DNA of 64,000 bases from Dysosmobacter welbionis (GCF_005121165.3 NZ_CP034413.3:1-64000), one strand, 5' to 3'; shown: positions 26,552 to 34,153, numbered from the stretch's first letter. The notes: generated from the letters alone by a model not told the origin. Translations and numbers: made by a program.

Positions 26552-27964
26552 TCAGTTGTCCTGGTACAGGGCTTCCAGAGACCGCTTGGGATCGTTGCAG
26601 CGGGTCACGGCGCTGACGATCAGTATGGCAATCACCGAGGCAGGCACCGCCACAATGGCGCACTGGATGCCGTAGGGCGTGCCCATCAGCGTCCAGATGA
26701 TCGTGACCAGACCGCCCACCAGGATACCGGCCATGCCGCCGGCGGGCGTCACCTTCTTGGAGAAGAGGGCGAACAGGATCGCCGGGGTGATGGCGGCGCC
26801 GTACATGGTGTAGGCCGTCATCTGCAGGGACAGCACAGTGGGGAAATACAGCGTCAGCGCCACAGCGATGAAGCTGAACACAATGATGGTACCCCGGAGG
26901 ACCAGCATCTTCTGCTTGTCGGTGGCATCCTTGCGGATGTACTTTACATAGATGTCGTTGGTCAGGTTGGTGGCAGAGGAGAGCAGATAGCTGTCCGCCG
27001 TGGTGACGATGAAGGCCATGCAGGCGCACATCACCAGCGCACCGAAGGCCAGAGGCAGGTAGTCCACCGCTACCTGGAAGATCACATTGGAGGGAACGTC
27101 CAGGGTGGGATACAGCTTGGCTGCCTGGGTGACTACCAGGACAATGCTGATGATGACCAGGATCTCGCCGATGAACATGCCGATGTTGGACTTCTTGGCC
27201 TCGTCGCTGTTTTTGGCAGAGGCGAACCGCTGCAGCATGTTCTGGTCGCCCAGCATCAGGGCCAGGGAGGGCAGGAAGTAGCCCAGCAGCTCCCAGCCGG
27301 ACATACCGCCGGTAATGGTCATCTTCTCCGGAGGCAGAGTGGCGCCCTGAGAGTTGGCCACGCCGATCAGGAAGGGAATCGCCAGGAAGAAGCCGCCGAT
27401 CATCAGCAGGGCGCTGATGGCGTCGGAATAGGCCACAGACACCAGACCGCCGCCCACGGTGATGATGGCGATCAGGGCTGTGCAGATGGTCAGGGCCAAG
27501 CCGTGGGAGATCTCAATCCCGCTGGAAGCGCACAGCAGCACGATGATGTCCGCCGCAGCCTTCAGCTGGGTGGCCAGCACGCCCACATAGGCCAGCATGA
27601 CGCACAGGGCGGCGATGATGCTGGCGGCCTTGCCGTAACGGGCGCCCATGATCTCCGGCACCGTGACCTTGTTGGACTTGCGGACCTTGCCGGCGATGAA
27701 ATACAGCAGGATGATGCCGATGGGCGGCGCCGCAAAGGTGATGAGACCCACCCAGGGGCCGCCGGTGTACACCACGCTGGCGGAGCCGGTGATTCCGCCG
27801 CCGCCGCACCAAGTAGCAAGCAGTGTGCCCACCAGGATGATGAAGGGGATCCGGTGGCCGCCGGTCACCATGTCATCCGAGGTCTTGACTTTCTTCCGGG
27901 CCACGATCAGCCCGAAGATCGTGAGCAGCACCAGATAGGCGCTGATCGCAACAATGTAAGTCAT
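26552..27964 (-). CDS. Sodium:solute symporter family protein
   Basis: 470 aa, about 13 hydrophobic segments, SSS family. Visible signatures include GGGGITGSASVVYTGGPW near helix 2, RYGKAASIIAALCVMLAYVG, and TADSYLLSSATNLTNDIY around helix 9 with the Na+-site Ser/Thr residues. It should import a small organic solute with Na+. Peptide-utilisation neighbours suggest an amino acid or similar, but no substrate signature is decisive. Confidence 0.9.
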   Translation of the reverse strand: MTYIVAISAYLVLLTIFGLIVARKKVKTSDDMVTGGHRIPFIILVGTLLATWCGGGGITGSASVVYTGGPWVGLITFAAPPIGIILLYFIAGKVRKSNKVTVPEIMGARYGKAASIIAALCVMLAYVGVLATQLKAAADIIVLLCASSGIEISHGLALTICTALIAIITVGGGLVSVAYSDAISALLMIGGFFLAIPFLIGVANSQGATLPPEKMTITGGMSGWELLGYFLPSLALMLGDQNMLQRFASAKNSDEAKKSNIGMFIGEILVIISIVLVVTQAAKLYPTLDVPSNVIFQVAVDYLPLAFGALVMCACMAFIVTTADSYLLSSATNLTNDIYVKYIRKDATDKQKMLVLRGTIIVFSFIAVALTLYFPTVLSLQMTAYTMYGAAITPAILFALFSKKVTPAGGMAGILVGGLVTIIWTLMGTPYGIQCAIVAVPASVIAILIVSAVTRCNDPKRSLEALYQDN

Positions 27965-28002
27965 ATATTCTCCTTCTCCTCACACAATAGAATAATAAAG
28001 AG

Positions 28003-28031
28003 ATTTTACTCTTTCAGGGGAATAATGTCAA
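28003..28031 (-). promoter_or_regulatory. Sigma-A promoter of the symporter gene
   Basis: TTGACA, 17 nt, TAAAAT on the minus strand, about 40 bp ahead of the start codon. Confidence 0.8.
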
Positions 28032-28089
28032 GTTGTATCCCGTCCGGCGTATGCGCCGGCATCCGGACGCGGCAATTTTTCTCTGGCTT

Positions 28090-28099
28090 TTTGTCGAAA
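28090..28099 (+). promoter_or_regulatory. Perfect Spo0A box
   Basis: TTTGTCGAAA equals the 0A-box consensus at every position. It lies 31 bp ahead of nth and 60 bp upstream of the symporter -35, so Spo0A~P could act on either. Binding is predicted from sequence only. Confidence 0.5.
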
Positions 28100-28130
28100 T
28101 CTGTGGTATCCTGTCCCCGAGGTGAGCGAC

Positions 28131-28775
28131 ATGACATCCAAGGCTGCGGTGAACCGCATCATTGAGACACTGAAGGGCATTTACCCGGACGGGCTGTGCT
28201 CCTTACAATATAAAAAGGACTACGAGTTGCTGTTTGCGGTGCGCCTGTCCGCCCAGTGCACAGACGAGCGGGTGAACAAGGTGACCCCGGCGCTGTACGC
28301 CCGCTTCCCTACCCTGGAAAGTTTTGCCGAGGCGGATCCGGCGGAGGTGGGAGAATACATCCACTCCTGCGGCTTTTACAACGGCAAGGCCCGGGACATC
28401 GTGGCCTGTGCCCAGAAGCTGGTGAATGAATACGGCGGCAGAGTCCCCGGCACCATGGAAGAACTGACCGGCCTTCCCGGCGTGGGGCGCAAGACCGCCA
28501 ATCTGATTCTGGGGGACGTGTTCGGCCAGCCCGCCTATGTCTGCGACACCCACTGCATCCGCATCACGGGACGGCTGGGGATCACCGACGGCTCCAAAGA
28601 TCCCCTTCAGGTGGAGCGGCAGCTGCGGGAGCGGATCCCTCCCAAGGAGTCCAACAACTTCTGCCACCGGATGGTGCTCTTCGGCCGGGATACCTGCACC
28701 GCCCGCTCCCCCAAGTGCGAGGGCTGCCCCCTGGCAAAGGACTGCGACACCGCCAAAGCCGCCAGACGGGGCTGA
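28131..28775 (+). CDS. nth: Endonuclease III
   Basis: 214 aa DNA glycosylase/AP lyase for oxidised pyrimidines. HhH motif ELTGLPGVGRKTANLIL with the catalytic lysine, catalytic Asp in VCDTHCIRI, and a C-terminal [4Fe-4S] site with spacing C-X6-C-X2-C-X5-C. ATG 28131 is preferred, behind GAGGTG; a GTG 9 bp upstream is in frame. Own terminator follows. Confidence 0.96.
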   Translation: MTSKAAVNRIIETLKGIYPDGLCSLQYKKDYELLFAVRLSAQCTDERVNKVTPALYARFPTLESFAEADPAEVGEYIHSCGFYNGKARDIVACAQKLVNEYGGRVPGTMEELTGLPGVGRKTANLILGDVFGQPAYVCDTHCIRITGRLGITDGSKDPLQVERQLRERIPPKESNNFCHRMVLFGRDTCTARSPKCEGCPLAKDCDTAKAARRG

Positions 28776-28801
28776 CAGCATTGGAATCACTCTGGAACTT
28801 C

Positions 28802-28834
28802 ACGTGTCTGCGCAATGCGCAGGCACGTTTTTTT
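28802..28834 (+). terminator. Terminator after nth
   Basis: ACGTGTCTGCGC pairs with GCGCAGGCACGT, 3-nt loop, then a run of seven T. Confidence 0.88.
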
Positions 28835-28890
28835 GTCTTCCCTCATATACTGAGATGAAATCCATCCGACAGACGGCACAAGGAGGCACT

Positions 28891-29151
28891 ATGGACGAAC
28901 AGACGGCCCGTATGATCCAACAGCTGAAAAGCAACCCCGCCATGCTCCAGGCGCTGATGCAGTCCCGGGACGGGCAGGCGCTGATGCAGATGCTCTCCGG
29001 GGGAGACCGTGGAGCATCTCTCCAGCGGGCGGCCCAGTCCGCCGCCAAGGGCAACCCGGCGGAGATGGTCCGCATGGTGAACCAGCTGATGCAGAGCCCG
29101 GACGGCGCAGCTTTGATCGACCGCATCAACAAGACCATGAACGGCCGGTAA
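28891..29151 (+). CDS. Small helical protein of unknown function (gene 1 of 3)
   Basis: 86 aa behind a perfect AGGAGG. Contains two similar amphipathic stretches, NPAMLQALMQSRDGQALMQML and NPAEMVRMVNQLMQSPDGAAL, with an Asn-Pro-(A/M) start and Met/Leu pattern that recalls the STI1/DP helical repeat. No catalytic motif. It opens a tight three-gene operon whose second member begins with a related repeat. I do not recognise a named family. Confidence 0.7.
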   Translation: MDEQTARMIQQLKSNPAMLQALMQSRDGQALMQMLSGGDRGASLQRAAQSAAKGNPAEMVRMVNQLMQSPDGAALIDRINKTMNGR

Positions 29152-29181
29152 CGGCAAGTACAGAAAGGGGGCGGACCGGCG

Positions 29182-29607
29182 GTGGCGGAATTCGACGATA
29201 AACTGAACAGCATTCTCTCCAACCCGGACGCCATGGCACAGATCATGCAACTGGCCCAGTCTCTCTCCGGTGGGACCGGAGGAAACAACGCCGCCAATGC
29301 GCCGCCCCCTCCCCCGTCCCAGCCGGGCGGTTCTTCTCCCGGCTGGGGCCAGCAGCCGCAGACTCCGCCGCCATCCGGCGGCGATCCTCTCTCCGCCCTG
29401 GCCGGTGGGCTGGATCCGCAGCTGCTCCTGCGGTTCCTGCCCCTGATCCAGGAGCTGGGAGGAGCACGGGACTCCAACGCCCGGCAGCTGCTGTACGCAC
29501 TGCGGCCCTATCTCAAGCCGGAGCGGCAGGAGAAGGTGGAACGGGCTCTCCAGCTGGCGCGCCTGTTCCACCTGGGCCGGAAATTTCTGGCTGGATGGGA
29601 GGGGTGA
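29182..29607 (+). CDS. Proline-rich protein with STI1-like helix (gene 2 of 3)
   Basis: 141 aa, GTG start behind AAAGGGGGCGG. An N-terminal LSNPDAMAQIMQLAQSL helix matches the repeat in the gene upstream. A Pro/Gly-rich linker (residues 38-70) and a helical C-terminal domain (LDPQLLLRFLPLIQEL…QLLYALRPYLKPERQEKVE) follow. The C-terminal helices look like a protein-protein interaction module. Unknown function. Confidence 0.7.
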   Translation: MAEFDDKLNSILSNPDAMAQIMQLAQSLSGGTGGNNAANAPPPPPSQPGGSSPGWGQQPQTPPPSGGDPLSALAGGLDPQLLLRFLPLIQELGGARDSNARQLLYALRPYLKPERQEKVERALQLARLFHLGRKFLAGWEG

Positions 29608-29610
29608 GAC

Positions 29611-29967
29611 ATGTATAACCGCTACATCCGCAACGACCAGGGCACCTACACCCGTATCCCGGAGGAGGAGCCCCGGCATACACAGGGCGGCACCTCCCCT
29701 TCCGGTCAGCCGGAACACCCGCCATCCGGCGGCGGGCAGCAGCCTCCCCATTGGGACAGCGCCCCCCCGCCCCGCCCTGATCCTCCCCCCTCCGGCGAGA
29801 ATGGGCCGGACAGCCTCAGCAGCCTGCTCCGGCATCTGCTGGACCAGTTTCACCTGAGCAGTGTGGATTCCGGGGACCTGCTGCTGTTGGCCATCCTCTT
29901 CTTCCTCTTCCGGGAGGGCGCGGATGAAGAGCTGCTGGTGGCCCTGGGCCTGCTGCTGATCTTGTAA
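29611..29967 (+). CDS. Proline-rich protein with C-terminal hydrophobic segment (gene 3 of 3)
   Basis: 118 aa, starting 3 nt after gene 2. It has a hydrophilic N-terminus, a Pro/Gly-rich middle (about residues 25-65), then LLRHLLDQFHLSS and a strongly hydrophobic end (DLLLLAILFFLFREG…ELLVALGLLLIL) with an acidic break. It may anchor the two partner proteins to the membrane. Similar short Leu-rich tails occur in clostridial sporulation-associated proteins, but I cannot name a family. Confidence 0.68.
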   Translation: MYNRYIRNDQGTYTRIPEEEPRHTQGGTSPSGQPEHPPSGGGQQPPHWDSAPPPRPDPPPSGENGPDSLSSLLRHLLDQFHLSSVDSGDLLLLAILFFLFREGADEELLVALGLLLIL

Positions 29968-29974
29968 ATGACAG

Positions 29975-30012
29975 AAAAAACACGCCGCAAGCATTCTGTG
30001 CTTGCGGCGTGT
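29975..30012 (-). terminator. Terminator for the tRNA-Ser genes (and operon end)
   Basis: 14-bp perfect stem ACACGCCGCAAGCA/TGCTTGCGGCGTGT. On the minus strand it is followed by TTTTTT, so it mainly ends the tRNA-Ser transcript; it also lies 12 nt after the last + strand gene. Confidence 0.85.
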
Positions 30013-30105
30013 GGCGCAGAAGGAGGGATTTGAACCCTCGCGGCGTTTTTTAGACACCCTACTCCCTTAGCAGGGGAGCCCCTTCGGCCTCTTGGGTACT
30101 TCTGC
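30012..30105 (-). tRNA. tRNA-Ser (anticodon GCT)
   Basis: Acceptor stem GCAGAAG/CTTCTGC, discriminator G, encoded CCA, long variable arm, T-loop GGTTCAAATCC, anticodon loop CTGCTAA giving GCT. 94 nt with CCA. Confidence 0.96.
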
Positions 30106-30132
30106 AGATACGATATTCACTGATTAAAGATG

Positions 30133-30220
30133 TGGCGGAGAGAGTGGGATTCGAACCCACGGACGCTTGCGCGTCGCCGGTTTTCAAGACCGGTTCCTTC
30201 AACCGCTCGGACATCTCTCC
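30133..30220 (-). tRNA. tRNA-Ser (anticodon TGA)
   Basis: Acceptor stem GGAGAGA/TCTCTCC, discriminator G, encoded CCA, serine-type long variable arm, T-loop GGTTCGAATCC, anticodon loop CTTGAAA giving TGA. 28 nt from the other tRNA-Ser on the same strand. Confidence 0.96.
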
Positions 30221-30388
30221 ATCATGGAAAGGCGCCATCCGTCGGACGCCTGATTATTATACTATATCGATTGGCGATTTGTCAACAATCTGCTCCCATT
30301 TTTATTTTTTTAATTTTTTTCATTTTAGGGGTTGCATTTCCAGAAACAGTATGCTATTATAACTGAGCTGACTTCGAGCAGCACATTT

Positions 30389-30464
30389 CCGGGTGTGGCG
30401 CAGTTGGTAGCGCGCTTGACTGGGGGTCAAGAGGCCGTGAGTTCAAGTCTCGCCACTCGGACCA
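30389..30464 (+). tRNA. tRNA-Pro (anticodon GGG)
   Basis: 76 nt with CCA. Acceptor CCGGGTG/CACTCGG, anticodon stem CTTGA/TCAAG with loop CTGGGGG giving GGG, T-loop GTTCAAGTC, discriminator A. Confidence 0.95.
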
Positions 30465-30465
30465 A

Positions 30466-30498
30466 TCGAAGCATCCAATTTGGATGCTTCGATTTTTT
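30466..30498 (+). terminator. Terminator after tRNA-Pro
   Basis: 11-bp stem TCGAAGCATCC/GGATGCTTCGA followed by a run of T. Confidence 0.88.
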
Positions 30499-30536
30499 TT
30501 ACTTTCACCGACATCTCCCCTGGCTTGTTTGTGACT

Positions 30537-30573
30537 GGCCGCACACATTGCCCGCTCGGCAATGTGTGCGGCC
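30537..30573. repeat. Perfect 16-bp inverted repeat in the 30499-30817 gap
   Basis: GGCCGCACACATTGCC and its exact complement flank a 5-nt loop, followed on the + strand by TTATTGTT. It could be a second terminator. The rest of the 319-bp interval has no convincing gene; its other recognisable element is a Spo0A box at 30741. Confidence 0.6.
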
Positions 30574-30740
30574 TTATTGTTCAGAATATACCGGCGGAAA
30601 CAAACACAGCATCCATGTTGTACAGATTGCGGCGGGCGTCTTCTGATTCGCAGTCCCCCCTGCTCTTCCGCTGCCGACCTAGCTGTCCGGAGATTGCATG
30701 CCATGACCGGCCATCTAAAGATTTCCCCATTTTGAAACTT

Positions 30741-30751
30741 TTTTCGACAAA
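30741..30751 (-). promoter_or_regulatory. Perfect Spo0A box ahead of the carboxypeptidase gene
   Basis: On the minus strand TTTGTCGAAAA fully matches the 0A-box consensus. It is 67 bp upstream of the VanY-like start codon, a normal place for Spo0A regulation. Confidence 0.5.
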
Positions 30752-30817
30752 CCGGCGTCTATTAGGTAGAGCAGAACCAAAAGCAACAGATCACATAGGC
30801 TCCCGAGGAGGACTCCC

Positions 30818-31672
30818 ATGGTTTATACAAATGATAGAGCCGCAGACGTACATAGCTCAAAAGGGCGGCGTAGAAAGCGCTCCCGCAGACTGCGCTGGCC
30901 TTTGAAGCTTTTCTGCATGTGTCTGGTATTGTCTGCCGTGGTTTTGACTATACGCACAGTGAGATCCTTTTCCGCCCCCATGTCTGCGTTGGAGCCTGCG
31001 GAACAACTGACGGAGCAGCACCCGGAGTCTTCGCTGCAGGAACCCGATGCCCTGCCGCCGGTCGAGCTGAATCCGGCCCCCCAGTCCGGCGCCGTTACTC
31101 CGGATGACTGGCAGATCCTGCTGGTGAACCGCTGGAACCCTTTGCCCGATGGATACACGTTTGAACGGACAAAGCTGAAGTATGGCCACTCGGTGGATTC
31201 CAGAGCATACCCGGATCTGCAGGAGATGATGGACGACTGCCGGGCAGCGGGATTGGACCCGGTGATCTGCTCGTCCTACCGGACACAGGCCAAGCAGCAG
31301 GAGCTGTACGAAAACAAGCTCCAGCGTTTGATAGAAGAGGGATATTCATACGAAAACGCCGTCACGGAGGCTGGAACTGTGGTAGCCGTACCGGGCACCA
31401 GTGAGCACCAGACGGGCCTGGCCCTGGACATTGTAGACGCCTCCTATCAGATTTTGGACCAGGGGCAGGAGGACACCCTGGTCCAGCAGTGGCTGATCGA
31501 GCACAGCTGGGAATACGGTTTTGTCCTGCGCTATCCCAACGCCAAAAGCGAGATCACAGGCATTATCTATGAGCCCTGGCACTACCGCTATGTGGGCCGG
31601 GAAGCCGCCCGGGAGATGACGGAGCTTGACCTGTGCCTGGAGGAATACGTGGACTGGCTCTCCGCCCAGTGA
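30818..31672 (+). CDS. D-alanyl-D-alanine carboxypeptidase, M15B/VanY type
   Basis: 284 aa. Short basic head, one membrane anchor (about residues 28-48), a Pro/Glu-rich linker, then the M15 zinc domain: SSYRTQAKQQ, SEHQTGLALDIVD (His and Asp ligands) and EPWHYRYVG (catalytic Glu and third His). It should trim D-Ala from peptidoglycan stems outside the membrane. GAGGAGG lies 8 nt before ATG. No van resistance genes nearby, so a housekeeping or sporulation wall role is likelier. Confidence 0.93.
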   Translation: MVYTNDRAADVHSSKGRRRKRSRRLRWPLKLFCMCLVLSAVVLTIRTVRSFSAPMSALEPAEQLTEQHPESSLQEPDALPPVELNPAPQSGAVTPDDWQILLVNRWNPLPDGYTFERTKLKYGHSVDSRAYPDLQEMMDDCRAAGLDPVICSSYRTQAKQQELYENKLQRLIEEGYSYENAVTEAGTVVAVPGTSEHQTGLALDIVDASYQILDQGQEDTLVQQWLIEHSWEYGFVLRYPNAKSEITGIIYEPWHYRYVGREAAREMTELDLCLEEYVDWLSAQ

Positions 31673-31694
31673 GCCATCGTATATATGCAAACGA

Positions 31695-31724
31695 CGCCTT
31701 GGACATCGTATCTGTCCAAGGCGC
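31695..31724 (+). terminator. Terminator after the carboxypeptidase gene
   Basis: GCCTTGGACA/TGTCCAAGGC stem, 7-nt loop, followed by a GCTGTTTT tail. Confidence 0.75.
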
Positions 31725-31747
31725 TGTTTTGTCATGGTTCGTCGTGC

Positions 31748-31921
31748 TCACTGCCGTCTGGCCGTGCGGTAATCGTCGCCGGGCCGGTAGAAGGGACAGT
31801 CCCGTGTGCCGCCACGGAGAAACCGCTCCATTTCGTCCTCGTCCAGGTCCGCTTCGCAGACGTAAGCCGCCAGTTCCTCGTCGTAGTCGTAGTAGACACA
31901 CTCCTCGCAATTTGCCGACAT
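31748..31921 (-). CDS. DUF6472 family protein
   Basis: 57 aa, acidic: SANCEECVYYDYDEELAAYVC, then MERFLRGGTRDCPFYRPGDDY. Four cysteines (CxxC, then C…C) suggest a small zinc- or sulfur-binding protein; this pattern fits DUF6472. GGAGAG lies before ATG. Last gene of the yedF cluster, 12 nt after the DUF3343 gene. Confidence 0.8.
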   Translation of the reverse strand: MSANCEECVYYDYDEELAAYVCEADLDEDEMERFLRGGTRDCPFYRPGDDYRTARRQ

Positions 31922-31933
31922 GCTCTCTCCTCC

Positions 31934-32170
31934 TCACAGCAGGACGGCGTACAGGCCGTCCACGTCCAGTCTTTCCCGGATCACCAGGGCCTCCAGATCC
32001 GCCCGGGCCGACGGCGGCGCAGACCAGCACATCCCGCAGCCGGCGGTGATGCTCCGGGGCACCGGAATCAGCCGCCCCGGCAGCCCCGCCGCCTGGCAGG
32101 CCCGCTCCATGGCCATGGCCCCGGTGGTGGTGGCGAAAGTTACCACGAACCGCTCCTCTTTTTTCCGCAT
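31934..32170 (-). CDS. DUF3343 domain-containing protein
   Basis: 78 aa: FVVTFATTTGAMAMERACQAAGLPGRLIPVPRSITAGCGMCWSAP, the DUF3343 signature with a CGMC pair. The family, often called putative Se/S carrier-like, accompanies YedF and class V cysteine desulfurases in selenium-using anaerobes. It starts 2 nt after the desulfurase stop. Confidence 0.9.
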   Translation of the reverse strand: MRKKEERFVVTFATTTGAMAMERACQAAGLPGRLIPVPRSITAGCGMCWSAPPSARADLEALVIRERLDVDGLYAVLL

Positions 32171-32172
32171 GG

Positions 32173-33315
32173 TCAGACTGCCTCCGCCGCCAGGATACGG
32201 ACCGCCTCTGCAGCCGCGTCGGTCTCTGCCTCTGTATTGAAATAGGACCAGGAGAACCGCACCGCGCCCTGGTCCTCGGTCCCCAGCGCCCGGTGGAGCC
32301 GGGGGGCGCAGTGGGCGCCGGGCCGGGTGGCGATCTCAAACCGCTCCGCCAGCTCGTCCGCCACCTCCGAGGAGTCCAGATCAGCGATATTCAGGGACAC
32401 GATAGGCGCCCGGAGCTGTACAGCAAAATTCCCATACACTTTTACGCCAGGAATGGTTCTAACGGTTTCATAGAACCGCCGGGACAGGACGGACTCGTGC
32501 ATGCGGACTGCGTCCCAACCGGTACGCTTCAGAAACGCCAAAGATGCTCCCAGGCCGGCAATACCATGGCTGTTGAGGGTCCCCGCCTCCAGCCGGGTGG
32601 GATAGGCCTCCGGCTGGGTCTCAGAGTAGCTCTGGACGCCGGTGCCGCCCACGGCAAAGGGGCGAATCTCCACCCCCGCTCCCACACAGAGCCCGCCGGT
32701 GCCCTGGGGGCCCATCAGGCTTTTGTGGCCGGTGAAGCACACCACGCTGATGTGCTGCCGTTCCATGTCAATGGGAAATACCCCTGCGGTCTGGGAGGCA
32801 TCCAGAATGAACAGAAGCCTGTGCTTCTGGCAGAAGTTCCCCACCCGCTGGATGTCCATCAGATCCCCCGTCAGGTTGGAGCCGTGGGTGCACACCACTG
32901 CCTTTGTATTCGGCCGCAGGAGCCGCTCAAAGTCCTCGTAGTCAATCCGCCCCTGCCGGTCTGCCGGGACGAAGTCCACCGCCCCTCCCTGCGCCCGCAG
33001 TCTGTACAGCGGACGCAGAACCGAGTTATGCTCCAGATCTGTGGAGATCACATGGTCCCCCGCCCCCAGCAGGCCGGAGATGGCGATGTTCAGCGCCATG
33101 GTGGAATTGGGCGTGAAGGCCACACGGTCCGCCCGGGAACAGCCGAAGAGAGCCGCCAGCGCCTGACGGACGCCGTAGATGCTCCGGGCCGCCTCCAGGG
33201 CCTCCGGATGGGTGCCCCGGCCGCTGTTGCCGTAGTCATTCATGGCCGCGGCCACCGCCTCTGCCACACTGGGAGGCTTGGGCCGGGTGGTGGCGGCGTT
33301 GTCCAGGTAGATCAT
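32173..33315 (-). CDS. Class V aminotransferase-fold cysteine desulfurase
   Basis: 380 aa PLP enzyme: IYLDNAATTRPKP at the start, PLP lysine in FTGHKSLMGPQG, catalytic Cys region RPGAHCAPRLH. This is the EF2568-like branch of cysteine desulfurases, distinct from IscS/SufS and typically next to yedF/selD in selenium-cofactor loci. It would mobilise S or Se from (seleno)cysteine. It overlaps yedF by 4 nt. Confidence 0.9.
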   Translation of the reverse strand: MIYLDNAATTRPKPPSVAEAVAAAMNDYGNSGRGTHPEALEAARSIYGVRQALAALFGCSRADRVAFTPNSTMALNIAISGLLGAGDHVISTDLEHNSVLRPLYRLRAQGGAVDFVPADRQGRIDYEDFERLLRPNTKAVVCTHGSNLTGDLMDIQRVGNFCQKHRLLFILDASQTAGVFPIDMERQHISVVCFTGHKSLMGPQGTGGLCVGAGVEIRPFAVGGTGVQSYSETQPEAYPTRLEAGTLNSHGIAGLGASLAFLKRTGWDAVRMHESVLSRRFYETVRTIPGVKVYGNFAVQLRAPIVSLNIADLDSSEVADELAERFEIATRPGAHCAPRLHRALGTEDQGAVRFSWSYFNTEAETDAAAEAVRILAAEAV

Positions 33316-33929
33316 GGCTTGATGACCTTCCCGGCATTGGCCAGGGCCTCCACAATGGCGTACATATTCGTGACGCCGCCCACAGCCAGCTTCTCCGCCA
33401 GACCGTAAAAGTTCAGGCAGGTGCCGCAGGTGAGGATCTCCACTCCCTGGGCCTCCATATTCCGCAGGTCCTCCAGAGATTCGGAACCCTCCACCGTCAG
33501 CTTGGCACCGCCGTTATAGAACAGGACGGTCCTGGGCAGCCGGGGCAGCTGGCTCACGGCAAAAAGGAAGCTCTTCATCAGCAGCTTCCCCAGTTCGTCG
33601 CTGCCCCGTCCCATAGTCTCTGAATCCACGGCCACCACCAAGTCGCCCCGGGCGTCCGGAACACAGGTCAGAGCAGGTTCCTCCGCCGGGGCATCTCCCA
33701 CCGGCTCCGCCACTTCCATGGTCACCACAAACAGGTGCTCTCCCTTCTTCTCCGCCTGGACCGGCAGGTGGTTCCCCGCCGCCATGCGGGTCAGGTTCTG
33801 CACCGCGATCTCATTGTCCACCCGGACCTCCAGCGTTCCCGGCTCTCCCAGCTCCCGCAGGGCTTTCGTGGCCTTCACCACCGGAACGGGGCACGGCTCC
33901 CCCACAGCGTCCACGATCACAGTTTTCAT
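33312..33929 (-). CDS. yedF: Sulfurtransferase-like selenium metabolism protein YedF
   Basis: 205 aa, two domains: TusA-like N-terminus with GEPCPVPVVKATKAL (persulfide/selenide Cys) and a DsrE-like C-terminus with ILTCGTCLNFYGL. TIGR03527-type YedF proteins occur in genomes that make selenophosphate. First gene of the yedF-desulfurase-DUF3343-DUF6472 operon. No selD, selA or selB lies in this window, so the selenium link is by family. Confidence 0.9.
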   Translation of the reverse strand: MKTVIVDAVGEPCPVPVVKATKALRELGEPGTLEVRVDNEIAVQNLTRMAAGNHLPVQAEKKGEHLFVVTMEVAEPVGDAPAEEPALTCVPDARGDLVVAVDSETMGRGSDELGKLLMKSFLFAVSQLPRLPRTVLFYNGGAKLTVEGSESLEDLRNMEAQGVEILTCGTCLNFYGLAEKLAVGGVTNMYAIVEALANAGKVIKP

Positions 33930-34147
33930 CTTGTTCTCCTCTCCCCGCCCCTCGGCGGCTGTGTGTTTTATCCGTTCGCCTGCGGCAGGACGGAGGATTT
34001 AGAGCCCGTCCCCAGGCGATCTTTCCGGCCGCATACCGCTCGACCACCAGCCTAACGCTGCCCGCGCGCACAGAATCATCATCCGGACCGGCAGGGACAG
34101 TTCCGCTGCGGAGCGGTTGCCGCTCCTTCTAGGCGGGACGGCACTCT
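33930..34147 (-). other. Long structured leader of the yedF operon
   Basis: About 220 nt separate a good promoter from yedF. On the minus strand the leader contains GGAGCGG-CAA-CCGCTCC (34110-34126), a long-range GGACGG/CCGTCC pairing (33988-34011) and other GC-rich complementarities. A 27-codon frame (33999-34082, starting MMILCARAALGWWSS) is open but lacks a ribosome binding site. This may be a riboswitch or attenuator; I know no family that matches. Confidence 0.4.
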
Positions 34148-34153
34148 ACGGCC

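Noticed and set aside
24059-28165. A 1,368-codon open frame on the + strand
   Set aside because: It is the antisense of PepT, the M29 peptidase and the symporter, all with clear family motifs. High GC makes antisense frames stay open; its product is low-complexity and matches nothing.
30480-30817. A + strand frame running from 30480 into the carboxypeptidase start
   Set aside because: It crosses the tRNA-Pro terminator region and a 16-bp hairpin, has no ribosome binding site and no family pattern.
33999-34082. 27-codon gene in the yedF leader
   Set aside because: No ribosome binding site; kept only as a remark on the leader, not as a gene.
33930-34147. Possible tRNA-Sec (selC) in the yedF leader
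   Set aside because: Stem-loops and a CTCTAAA loop looked tRNA-like, but no T-loop GTTCGA/GTTCAA, no TCA anticodon and no acceptor pairing could be found.
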